Below are positions 1-9,606 of a stretch of DNA of 64,000 bases, in pieces. The position numbers and the translations under genes are program-made. The stretch lies in the NCBI GenBank assembly GCA_040755725.1, contig JBFMAI010000039.1, positions 1 to 64,000 of the forward strand, given 5' to 3'. The first letter of the stretch is position 1; every line of letters starts with the position of its first letter. Origin of the DNA: JBFMAI01 sp040755725 (GTDB lineage: Bacteria; Planctomycetota; Phycisphaerae; UBA1845; Fen-1342). The notes beneath the pieces were generated by a model. The model had not been told where the DNA came from. It did no database searches and saw only the letters and a list, made by a program, of their open reading frames with translations.

Positions 1-100
1 GGCGTTTGCCGGTACTCGCGTCAAAGAGAGTGACGACCGCGATTTCGCGGCCACGGACGACCCGACGGCGGTAGGCCGGGACTCCACGTGTGCGGGGCAT
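1..100 (-). CDS. Possible tyrosine site-specific integrase, N-terminal fragment
   Basis: The minus strand opens with ATG at 98-100, preceded by GGAGG (about 7 nt spacing), and stays open to the window edge for 33 codons. The start MPRTRGVPAYRRR followed by EIAVVTLFDASTGKR resembles the N-terminal segment of planctomycete tyrosine recombinases (a PxYR stretch, then a short VVTL strand before the arm-binding domain). No catalytic residue lies inside the window, so the family call is inference. The setting supports it: the gene starts 118 nt beyond the 3' end of tRNA-Pro, the usual position of an integrase next to its attachment tRNA. It could also be an unrelated small basic protein. Confidence 0.45.
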   Translation of the reverse strand, partial: MPRTRGVPAYRRRVVRGREIAVVTLFDASTGKR

Positions 101-118
101 GGTGCGGTCCTCCAGGCG

Positions 119-142
119 TAGCGCGGAACGCGCTCCGCGCTA
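119..142. promoter_or_regulatory. Perfect 9-bp inverted repeat between tRNA-Pro and the integrase-like gene
   Basis: TAGCGCGGA and its exact complement TCCGCGCTA are separated by 6 nt. The hairpin lies just upstream of the ribosome binding site of the integrase-like gene and downstream of tRNA-Pro. It could be a tRNA terminator, an operator or part of an attachment region. There is no T-run on the minus side. Confidence 0.4.
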
Positions 143-217
143 AAACCTCTGATTTGCCGCACTGAACCCCGAGGGGCAGGTACGCTAAACTCCGCGTTCG
201 GCGTTGCTTACGACTGA

Positions 218-292
218 TCGGGGCGACAGGACTCGAACCTGCGACCTTCTGCACCCCATGCAGACGCGCTAGCCAGACTGCGCCACGCCCCG
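218..292 (-). tRNA. tRNA-Pro (anticodon GGG)
   Basis: On the minus strand this folds as a complete cloverleaf. The acceptor stem is CGGGGCG/CGCCCCG with discriminator A. The anticodon arm TCTGC-ATGGGGT-GCAGA places GGG at positions 34-36 with T33 before it, and the T arm carries GGTTCGAG. C1-G72 plus A73 is the bacterial tRNA-Pro identity pattern. CCA is not encoded (the genome reads TCA after the discriminator). The 3' end points towards the integrase-like fragment, making this tRNA a candidate attachment site. Confidence 0.93.
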
Positions 293-328
293 GGGCACAT
301 ACACATAGAGTAGGCGACCGGCCCGCGG

Positions 329-411
329 CCGTCAACCGAATTGCGCGTCGAACTGCTCGACCCGGCCGGCAACCGTCAACCGAAATGCGCGTCGAACCGA
401 CCCGCCCGGCC
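329..411. repeat. Imperfect tandem duplication between the two tRNA genes
   Basis: Two copies of about 40 bp at 44-bp spacing (329-369 and 373-411) share CCGTCAACCGAA and GCGCGTCGAAC and end in CGGCC. The duplication lies entirely in the spacer between tRNA-Ser and tRNA-Pro. No function is evident. Confidence 0.6.
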
Positions 412-435
412 GCCACGCAGCCGGCGGGAGTCGAA

Positions 436-522
436 CGGAGAGGGGGGGATTCGAACCCCCGGTTAGCAAACGCTAACACCGGTTTTCGAAACCGGCCCGT
501 TCAGCCACTCCGGCACCTCTCC
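436..522 (-). tRNA. tRNA-Ser (anticodon CGA)
   Basis: An 87-nt class II tRNA on the minus strand. The acceptor stem GGAGAGG/CCTCTCC carries discriminator G73, as serine tRNAs require. The anticodon loop TTCGAAA gives CGA, which reads UCG codons. A long variable arm (GTTAGCG-TTT-GCTAAC) precedes the T arm GGTTCGAATCC. It lies 143 nt upstream of tRNA-Pro in the same direction, so the two may be co-transcribed. Confidence 0.95.
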
Positions 523-523
523 G

Positions 524-1061
524 ACCTGTTCCGCTGCCGCCGACCGACCGCGCGCCGACAGGCACCCGCATCCGCCGCGACCCACCGCCGCACTCACCTC
601 GCCGGCCGGCATCACGCGTGGCGCGAGTTGCGGTAGGGTACACGCCCGCCGTCGATCCGTCAAAAATCGCCGGTACGCAGTTGCGGCGGGGTGGGTGGTG
701 GTTCCATCGGAGTGTTCCCGCCGTGCAACCGCCGGCGCACGCCCACGGTCATCCGAGCCTTCACCGCCCCTTCAGGACGGAGACACCCCGGGAAACCCCG
801 ATCCACGGGCTCGCTGCGCCTCGCCCGTGGCTAGAGCCCGCGGCCCGTTTGGGGCGGGCTGCCGGCCGATTCTGTCTCGCACCCGGTGCAGCGAAACAGC
901 CCGCCGTGGACGGAGCCGGCCGATTGCCGCGCGCGCACCTGGGCCGGCGCGTGCCCGTCGGTCGACGGGCACGCTCGGGCCGGCGCCCGAACCCGTCGGC
1001 GGGGCGGCGCGGACGGGCCCGGGACCGTGCGGCGACCCACCCCGCGCCGTAACATGGGACC
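524..1061. other. Non-coding stretch upstream of the methylpurine glycosylase gene
   Basis: The short overlapping open frames here have no recognisable protein signature and look like GC-driven shadows. The one clear structure is an 11-bp perfect hairpin (GCGTGCCCGTC at 949-959, complement at 964-974) about 90 nt before the glycosylase start. Flanking copies of GGGCCGGCGC make the arms longer but imperfect. Confidence 0.5.
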
Positions 1062-1673
1062 ATGGCGACCCCGCTGCCGCGTGAGTTCTATGACCGCGAT
1101 CCCGTGTGCGTCGCGCAAGAGCTGCTCGGCCAGCTGTTGGTCCGCCGGCACAAGGAGGGGACCACGAGCGGAGTCATCGTGGAGGTCGAGGCGTATCTGG
1201 CCCGTGACGACCCGGCCAACCACGCTTTTCGCGGCCGGACCCGGCGGAACGCGTCGATGTTCGGGCCGCCGGGACACGCGTACGTCTATGCCATTCACTC
1301 GCGCTGGTGCCTCAACGCGGTCACGGAGCCGGTCGGGACCGCCAGCGCGGTGCTCATCCGCGCGGTCGAGCCGCGGTCCGGCATCGAGCAGATGCAGCGG
1401 CGGCGCGGGACGGAGGTGGTCCGCGACATGGCCCGCGGCCCGGGGCGGCTGTGCGAGGCGTTCGCGATCGACCGCCAGCTCGACGGCTGCGATCTGACCC
1501 GCGCCGGCCCGTTGTGGATCGAGCCGGTCCTGGGCGAGGGTCGCAGCGCCGTACGCATTGAGCGGGCCACGCGCGTGGGGGTCACGTCGGCAGAAGACCT
1601 GCCGCTGCGCTTCTTCGTCAGCGGAAGCCCGTATGTCAGCAAGCCGGGCCGGCGGCAATCCGCCCCGCGCTAG
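1062..1673 (+). CDS. 3-methyladenine DNA glycosylase, AAG/MPG family
   Basis: This 203-residue protein belongs to the alkyladenine (methylpurine) DNA glycosylase family, which removes 3-methyladenine, 7-methylguanine and related damaged purines in base excision repair. The active-site block VEVEAY holds the expected catalytic Glu43 and the base-stacking Tyr45, followed by His54 and the conserved RNASMFGPPGHAYVYAIH region (about 65-85). A later PGRLCEAFAID block matches the substrate-pocket region. Length is typical of bacterial members. The ATG start follows directly on the non-coding GC-rich leader. It is a single gene facing the convergent M42-like peptidase. Family assignment is secure; individual substrate range cannot be read from sequence. 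Confidence 0.93.
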   Translation: MATPLPREFYDRDPVCVAQELLGQLLVRRHKEGTTSGVIVEVEAYLARDDPANHAFRGRTRRNASMFGPPGHAYVYAIHSRWCLNAVTEPVGTASAVLIRAVEPRSGIEQMQRRRGTEVVRDMARGPGRLCEAFAIDRQLDGCDLTRAGPLWIEPVLGEGRSAVRIERATRVGVTSAEDLPLRFFVSGSPYVSKPGRRQSAPR

Positions 1674-1731
1674 CCTTCAAGTCTGCCCCCCCGCGACCGT
1701 GTTCGGTCACTCGGCGTCGGTCGGCACGACC

Positions 1732-2850
1732 CTACCCGCGGTTTGCCAGGAGCTTCGACTCACACTCGTGGAACGGCCGATCAACGCGGTTCCGCAGGTC
1801 CTGGTCCGCCGCATTCAAGCCCCATTCATCCAGGGCCACCGCCTCGAACAGATCGACCATTCCCTGCCAGTCCCGCAAGCTGACATACTCGCTGTCGATC
1901 TTGCGACGGCGGGTGTTCATGTTGTGGTAATTGCCCAAGGCCAAGCAGATGCCCGCGGCGGCGTAGCCGTGAACCAGAAAGGCCGTCGCCTCGCACATGC
2001 CGCCGTCCATGAGCTTGCGCTGATACGCGAAGCCCGGCTTGCGGGCGGCTAACCCCTGGGCGATGCGGCAGCAGGATGCTACGACGGTGGGCGTGAACAC
2101 GCTGGCGCGGTCGCCGACACGGACGATCGGGCCGGCCCCGATGGGGGCGTGCGGCAACGTGCTGCTGGTTTCGATGGACAAGACGGGGACACGGCTGGGA
2201 ATCGTTCGCGCGCGGATGGCCCCGCTGGCGCCAACGAAGCCGACCTCCTCGGCTCGGGTGAACAAGGCGTAGACGTCGGCCCGCCCGCCGGACTGGCTGA
2301 GCCTTTCCAGCAGCGCGACGATTGCGGCGACGCCGGCCAGATCGTCGCACCCGCGGGCGGTCACGAGGTCGCCGCGCAGCCGTGGCTCGGGCAGGTCCCA
2401 CATGCCGATCGTGCCAACGGGGACGGGCTTGGCGGCTGCGAGCAGCACTTCCTTGACTCGCGCGGGCACGCCGGGCGCGGGGCGTGGATGCCGCTTGGTA
2501 ATCTCGCACACGCGGGCCTTGATCCAGCGGCCATCGGACCACAGCCGGACACGGGCGTCGGGGAAGTAGTCGGGTTGGACGCCGCCGCGGAACTCTGCCC
2601 GGAACCGCTCCCGGCCAGCTTCGGCGGTGACGACGAAGCCGGGGTGATCGGTGTGGGCGACGAAGGCCACCGGCGTGCGGCTCGGCGGATCGTGCCGGTA
2701 CCGCGCGAGCAGGTTGCCGTAGCGGTCGCACTTAACGCGGACGCCGGGCATTTCGCCGCAGACTGCTTCGAGGTACTCGTAGACTGCGGACTCGACGTAG
2801 GCGGCGGTCGGCAGGGACAGCAGATCGTGGAGAATCGTCGGCAAGGTCAT
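1732..2850 (-). CDS. M42/M20-type zinc metallopeptidase (aminopeptidase-like)
   Basis: The 372-residue protein has the metal-ligand series of the co-catalytic di-zinc peptidases: AHTDHPGF (His/Asp), CDDLAGVAAIV (bridging Asp), TRAEEVGFVGA (general base and ligand Glu), SIETSS, and a C-terminal YHNMN histidine. Family M42 or a close M20 relative fits best; it probably trims peptides in the cytoplasm, as no signal peptide is visible. An open frame continues upstream to 3051 but would overlap the divergent sigma gene and is arginine-rich. The start at 2850 (MTLPTILHDLLSLP) is therefore preferred. Substrate is unknown. Confidence 0.82.
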   Translation of the reverse strand: MTLPTILHDLLSLPTAAYVESAVYEYLEAVCGEMPGVRVKCDRYGNLLARYRHDPPSRTPVAFVAHTDHPGFVVTAEAGRERFRAEFRGGVQPDYFPDARVRLWSDGRWIKARVCEITKRHPRPAPGVPARVKEVLLAAAKPVPVGTIGMWDLPEPRLRGDLVTARGCDDLAGVAAIVALLERLSQSGGRADVYALFTRAEEVGFVGASGAIRARTIPSRVPVLSIETSSTLPHAPIGAGPIVRVGDRASVFTPTVVASCCRIAQGLAARKPGFAYQRKLMDGGMCEATAFLVHGYAAAGICLALGNYHNMNTRRRKIDSEYVSLRDWQGMVDLFEAVALDEWGLNAADQDLRNRVDRPFHECESKLLANRG

Positions 2851-2996
2851 GGTCTGGGCTCCGAATACCGGGAAGCGGCGGGCGACTGCCCGCGATGGTA
2901 CGTTATCAGAACCCTGAGACCAAGATGATGCCGGTCGCCGAAATCCCACCCGAATCGTGTCAGCCGCCGACCGGCCCGCTCGTCTACTCCGGTGGA

Positions 2997-3566
2997 ATGT
3001 CGAGCGTGTCGATCGACGCCGAGGCCGTGCGGCAACTCGTGGCGGAAGCACGGCGGGGCCATCCGGAGGCCGCCGACCGGCTGGTCCGCGAGCACGAGTC
3101 GTGGGTGCGCAGCGCGATCTACGCCGTCACGGGCCGGGCGGATCTCGTGGACGACATCGCCCAGCAGGTGTGGGCGCGCGTCTGGGAGCGGCTGGACACG
3201 CTCGAGAACCCGCGGCGGCTGAAGGCGTGGCTGTACGCGGTGGCCCGCAACGCGGCGATCGACGCGTGCCAGGCACGGCGGCGACAGCAGGCGTCGGTGG
3301 GTTCGAAGGGGGAGCTGCCGCCGGTGGCGGATGCAGCCGTGGACCCAAGTGCCGCGACCGCCGGCGAGGAGTTGCGGCGGGCGCTGTTGCGGGCCGTCCA
3401 GGCGTTGCCGGCGATTTACCGCGAGCCATTCGTGTTGCGGCACCTGGAGGATTGGTCGTACGCGCAGATCGGCGAGGTGCTCGGCCTGAGTCCGGACACG
3501 GTGGAAACGCGGCTGGTGCGGGCGCGGCGTTTGTTGCGGGAGATGTTGCAGGGCAAGGTGGAGTGA
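2997..3566 (+). CDS. ECF-type RNA polymerase sigma factor
   Basis: A 189-residue ECF sigma factor. Region 2 is RLVREHESWVRSAIY...DLVDDIAQQVWARVWERL, with the usual DDIAQ and W-rich core-binding pattern. Region 4 is ALPAIYREPFVLRHLEDWSYAQIGEVLGLS followed by TVETRLVRARRLLRE, a helix-turn-helix for -35 recognition. The start at 2997 has a GGTGG upstream; an earlier in-frame ATG at 2895 would add a poorly conserved proline-rich leader. Its stop codon overlaps the next start (TGATG), so it is translationally coupled to the anti-sigma-like protein at 3566, the classic ECF arrangement. Target promoters are not visible. Confidence 0.9.
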   Translation: MSSVSIDAEAVRQLVAEARRGHPEAADRLVREHESWVRSAIYAVTGRADLVDDIAQQVWARVWERLDTLENPRRLKAWLYAVARNAAIDACQARRRQQASVGSKGELPPVADAAVDPSAATAGEELRRALLRAVQALPAIYREPFVLRHLEDWSYAQIGEVLGLSPDTVETRLVRARRLLREMLQGKVE

Positions 3567-4102
3567 TGAGTCCCGGGTCGGATGAACTGGAGCGGCTGAT
3601 CTCGCGGCACCTCGACGGGGAGTGCACGCCCGCGGAGGCCGAGTACTTGCGCGACCTCCTGGCCAACGACCGTACGGTGCGGGCGCGCTATCACGCCGCG
3701 CGCGAGCTTGACGCGGTCCTTCGGGCGGCGATGCGCGGCGCGCTCGGACGACCCGCGCGGGGCACGAACGCCACCGGTCTTCAATCCCGGTGGGTCCGCA
3801 CGGCGGCGCTGGCGGCGGCGGCGGGGCTGGCGGCCCTGGTGTGGCTGCACCCTTCGCAGCGGCCCGAGCCCGGCGGGCGGCGGACCGCCGAGGCGGCCGC
3901 CGTGTCGTCTTGGTTTGCCCCGGCCCCCGCGACGCCGGACATCATCGAGCCAATGCCTGTGACTTATGAGCGACCCGCCCTGCGCGTGCGGGGGACGGAG
4001 CGGAATTGGATCATCGTGCCCGGGCGCGACGCGGGCCGATATCTGGTCATTCAAGTGGACCACGTGCGGACGCACGTCATCAGCGTGCACCGCGATTTCT
4101 GA
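3566..4102 (+). CDS. Probable membrane-bound anti-sigma factor
   Basis: A 178-residue protein starting at the ATG that overlaps the sigma factor stop. The N-terminal part (about 1-55: DELERLISRHLDGECTPAEAEYLRDLLA) resembles the cytoplasmic helical domain of planctomycete anti-sigma proteins. One membrane segment follows at about residues 72-90 (TAALAAAAGLAALVWL), then an outer proline/alanine linker and a small C-terminal domain. It lacks the H-x3-C-x2-C zinc motif of ZAS anti-sigma factors, so the role is inferred from coupling and architecture. Its stop is 11 nt from the PDZ protein start, giving a three-gene operon. Confidence 0.68.
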   Translation: MSPGSDELERLISRHLDGECTPAEAEYLRDLLANDRTVRARYHAARELDAVLRAAMRGALGRPARGTNATGLQSRWVRTAALAAAAGLAALVWLHPSQRPEPGGRRTAEAAAVSSWFAPAPATPDIIEPMPVTYERPALRVRGTERNWIIVPGRDAGRYLVIQVDHVRTHVISVHRDF

Positions 4103-4113
4103 GGAGTCCGGTC

Positions 4114-5520
4114 ATGTTTCTGCCCTTTGCCAGTTTCATGAGTCTGGTGATCCCATCCACGGTGGTGTTGGCCCTGACGGCCGTGCCCGCCGAGGGCCTT
4201 GCACAGGCGCCGACGGCGGCGGCTTGGGCCCGCGTCGACGGCAACGTCGTCCTCGTCTCGGACGACGGACCCGCTGCCCACGCGCGCTGCATCGCTCTGA
4301 CGGGCGGCACGCCGGTGCTCTGTAGCTTTAAGCCCGCCCACGCCCAGGCGGTCGAGTGGCCCAAGGTCTGGATCGGCATACGGATCACGCCGGTGCCGGC
4401 GCCGTTGGGCGCGCACATCGGTGCGCAGGGGGTGATGGTGGGCAATGTCTACAAGGGCAGCCCGGCGGACCAGGCGGGGCTGGAGCAGTACGATGTCATC
4501 GTGGCGTTGGGGGCACAGGAGATCAAGGAGCTGTCCGCGCTGACCAAGGCCCTGATGGCAGCGGAGCCCGGTCAATCCGTTACGCTCACGGTCGTGCGGA
4601 AGGCCACGCGACAGGAGCTCACCCTGGCGCTGGCGGCGCGACCGGAGAAGGACCCGGGCACGTTGGAGCTGAAGTACAAGGAACCGGACGACGAGGTCGA
4701 TGCCGCCGTCAAGATGTACGGCAAGGCGCTCGAGCTGGGGCCGGGCGGCCGTTGGGTGATGAAGGACCTTGGATCGCTGTACCAGGTGCCGGACGTCTTG
4801 AAGGAGTTTGAGATCAAGCTGGACGACCCGGACCTGGATTGGAGCACGTTCGATCGGCCGATGGTGGGGCGTGATCTCGATATCAAAGTCCTGCGGAAGC
4901 TGCGTGAGGGTGACGCGGCGGACGAGGAAGCGGCGGCTGAAAAGAAGGTCGAAATCCGCGTGCGGGTCACCGCCGACGGTTGCACGACGACGGTGGAGCG
5001 CGACGCGGAGGGCAAGATCACGGTGACGCGCACGTCCCCCGATGGCAATCAAACGACGGCCGCCTACGAGAATGCCGAAGCGTTGAAGGAGGCCGACGCG
5101 GAAGCGTACGAGTTGTATCAGTCCCACACGGGCCGCGGAGGGGCGATGATCCACGTGCGGCCGTTCGGACACCAGGCGCAGAAGCTGCGGAAGGACTTCC
5201 AGGTTGAAGTCGAGCAACGGATAAAGGAGGCCTTTGAGAAGGCCCGGCAGGCGCAGGGCGAGGCCGCGGAGGAATACCGCAAGGCGATGGAGAAGGCGCA
5301 GCAGGCCATGACCAAAGCGCGCGTCATGGTGCGGACGCCGGGCGACGATGGCGCGACGGCCAAAACGGAATCGCTCCTGGTGTTCGTCGGGGACGATGGG
5401 GTCATCAAGGTCACAGTGAGCGAGAACGGGGAAACGTCGAAGTACGAGTTCAAGTCGAAGGAGGAGTTCCAGGCGAGCAAGCCGGAGCTGTACGAGCGCG
5501 TGCGGGAACTGCTGGAGTAG
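4114..5520 (+). CDS. Secreted PDZ-domain protein of the ECF sigma operon
   Basis: A 468-residue exported protein. Residues 1-30 form a signal peptide ending near GLAQA. A PDZ domain at roughly 85-175 contains VWIGIRITPVPAPLG, GVMVGNVYKGSPADQAGL and a VIVALGAQEIKELSAL strand, as in HtrA/DegP-type PDZ domains. No serine-protease domain is present. The rest is charged, with a helical coiled-coil-like segment near 360-420 (KAFEKARQAQG-type repeats) and a C-terminal KYEFKSKEEFQ region. A GAGGAG ribosome site sits just after the anti-sigma stop. Position suggests an envelope sensor or effector for the sigma/anti-sigma pair; this is inference. The antisense open frame is a GC shadow. Confidence 0.8.
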   Translation: MFLPFASFMSLVIPSTVVLALTAVPAEGLAQAPTAAAWARVDGNVVLVSDDGPAAHARCIALTGGTPVLCSFKPAHAQAVEWPKVWIGIRITPVPAPLGAHIGAQGVMVGNVYKGSPADQAGLEQYDVIVALGAQEIKELSALTKALMAAEPGQSVTLTVVRKATRQELTLALAARPEKDPGTLELKYKEPDDEVDAAVKMYGKALELGPGGRWVMKDLGSLYQVPDVLKEFEIKLDDPDLDWSTFDRPMVGRDLDIKVLRKLREGDAADEEAAAEKKVEIRVRVTADGCTTTVERDAEGKITVTRTSPDGNQTTAAYENAEALKEADAEAYELYQSHTGRGGAMIHVRPFGHQAQKLRKDFQVEVEQRIKEAFEKARQAQGEAAEEYRKAMEKAQQAMTKARVMVRTPGDDGATAKTESLLVFVGDDGVIKVTVSENGETSKYEFKSKEEFQASKPELYERVRELLE

Positions 5521-6063
5521 CAGCGATCCCAGGCCCCGGCTCCGTCGGTACATCGGAGCTGAGCGCGGCCGGCGGGTAGGAATCAGACCCTCCCCCAACC
5601 CCTCCTTGCCACAGCGAGTCGGTCACCACGGCGACCTGAGAAGGAGGGGAGCTGAAAAACGACCTCTTGTCCTCCCCGATGGAGGAGTTCGCAGCGCCAG
5701 GCGGCCGGCCCCCGGGTCGGCCGCTTGCCTTGGGCATGGCAGGCCGCCAAGCGTCCTGCCGTAGCCTCCGCCCTCCCGGCGCGCCGAGACGGACGCGAGA
5801 TTTTGAGGCGTTTTCGAAGTTCTACGCCGGCCGCGGGGGGCCAACGCTGCCTCTGGGGCGGCCTGTCAGGCGCTCTTGGCGGTGGGGCAGTTCCGGGGCC
5901 GCCGTCGGTGGCCTGCCGGCGGTGCCGTTCTGACAGGCGGCGTAGTGACTCGCAGTTTCGTAACTAATTGAATAACAACCACTTCGCGTCGCACCGGCGC
6001 GGCACGGGCTGTGCTACCGTTCCCGCAGCCGGCAACCGACGGTCGTCGGCACGGAGTTCGGCC
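5521..6063. other. Intergenic region upstream of clpB
   Basis: No gene is supported here. It contains a family-2 repeat (5591-5650), a perfect 9-bp inverted repeat GCCTGTCAG/CTGACAGGC (5861-5869 and 5930-5938), and a local AT-richer stretch at 5953-5985 that is the likeliest promoter area for clpB. No CIRCE element is visible. The 18-mer at 5863-5880 recurs at 60992-61009. Confidence 0.5.
5591..5650. repeat. Dispersed repeat family 2, copy 1
   Basis: A unit of about 60 bp bounded by CCCCTCCTT and its complement AAGGAGGGG, with the core GCCACAGCGAGTCGG then CACGGCGACCTGAGA. A second copy at 13976-14036 matches at most positions. Both are intergenic. A related C-rich arm occurs at 28104-28137. 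Confidence 0.75.
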
Positions 6064-8913
<2,850 letters not shown>

Positions 8914-8931
8914 GCGGGTCCGTTGGGCCGG

Positions 8932-8974
8932 GGGAGTGCGGGCGTCCCGCCCGCGCATCGGCAACGGCACTCCC
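8932..8974 (+). terminator. Hairpin downstream of clpB
   Basis: GGGAGTG (8932-8938) pairs with CACTCCC (8968-8974), and an inner GCGGGCGTCCCGC folds again. It sits 18 nt after the clpB stop and has no T-run, so terminator function is uncertain. The motif GTGCGGGCGTC-CGCCCGC recurs at 44743-44760. Confidence 0.4.
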
Positions 8975-9060
8975 ACCCGACGGACCCCACCGCTCCAGAG
9001 CAGTGGCACATCGGCGGGCCAGACGTGCGGCGCCGGATGCAGACGGATGGCCGCCAACCG

Positions 9061-9113
9061 AACCCACCACGCAAGTGGTGGGTGGCCCCCGCACTGGCGT
9101 GCGGGGTTCGGAT
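9061..9113 (+). repeat. Dispersed repeat family 1, copy A (two palindromes)
   Basis: Two adjacent hairpins: CCCACCACGCAAGTGGTGGG, then CCCGCACTGGCGTGCGGG followed by GTTCGGAT. It lies 48 nt upstream of the DUF2007-type gene. Related copies are at 12679, 27449, 27891, 33917, 49879 and 58551. Confidence 0.8.
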
Positions 9114-9161
9114 GGAAGCTCCACAACCGCCGGTCCCCAGCGGCCGGCCGCAGGGTGCGAA

Positions 9162-9557
9162 ATGGTCGTTGTCTTCTGGGCCCGTGATCCCGCGGAAGCC
9201 CATCCGGTAAAGGCACTGCTCGAGCAACACGGCATCGCCGCGGTCGTGCAGGGTGACGCCAGCGCGCTGGCCACGTGCAATTGCACCGCCTCCTCCGCCT
9301 GGGTCGTGGAGGACGCCGACGCCGAGCGCGCGGCCTACGTGATCGCCACGGAACACGGCTCCTTCGACCCCGCCCGATGTACGAATTGCGGCTACGACCT
9401 GCGGGGCCTGCCCCGACCGCGCTGCCCGGAGTGTGGCACGCCGTTCAAGCGGCTGGAACCGGGACCGGCGTGGGTCTGCCCCCAGTGCGGCGAAGAGTGC
9501 GAGGGCCAGTTCGCCCAGTGTTGGCACTGCGGTACGGATCGGCCTGAAGAAGCGTAG
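9162..9557 (+). CDS. DUF2007-like protein with C-terminal zinc ribbon
   Basis: A 131-residue protein. The N-terminal half (VVVFWARDPAEAHPVKALLEQHGIAAVVQGD) resembles the DUF2007 putative signal-transducing fold, with a short ferredoxin-like strand-helix pattern. From about residue 70, CTNCGYDLRGLPRPRCPECG is the planctomycete CGYDLRGL zinc ribbon, and a second pair set (CPQCGEECEGQF...CWHCG) follows, so two zinc sites are likely. The upstream open frame to 9003 runs through repeat copy A and is not trusted; the ATG at 9162 begins the conserved part. It is a single gene, convergent with the VWA protein. No specific function can be assigned. Confidence 0.72.
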   Translation: MVVVFWARDPAEAHPVKALLEQHGIAAVVQGDASALATCNCTASSAWVVEDADAERAAYVIATEHGSFDPARCTNCGYDLRGLPRPRCPECGTPFKRLEPGPAWVCPQCGEECEGQFAQCWHCGTDRPEEA

Positions 9558-9606
9558 CCGCCAGGCTCCGTACCGGCTGCCCGAGCCGGGCCGCGACCGT
9601 CGGGGG
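9556..9606. repeat. Dispersed repeat family 4, copy 1
   Basis: The short gap between two convergent genes contains GTAGCCGCCAGGCTCCG and then GCCGCGACCGTCGGGG. Both halves recur at 44864-44910 in the opposite order, and the second half also at 41440-41462. Confidence 0.5.

Noticed and set aside
2851..3051. Extended N-terminus of the M42-like peptidase
   Set aside because: It overlaps the divergent sigma gene and is Arg/Ser-rich with no conserved sequence.
4051..5598. 515-codon minus-strand frame opposite the PDZ protein
   Set aside because: The plus strand has signal peptide, PDZ motifs and operon spacing. The antisense frame is a composition artefact.
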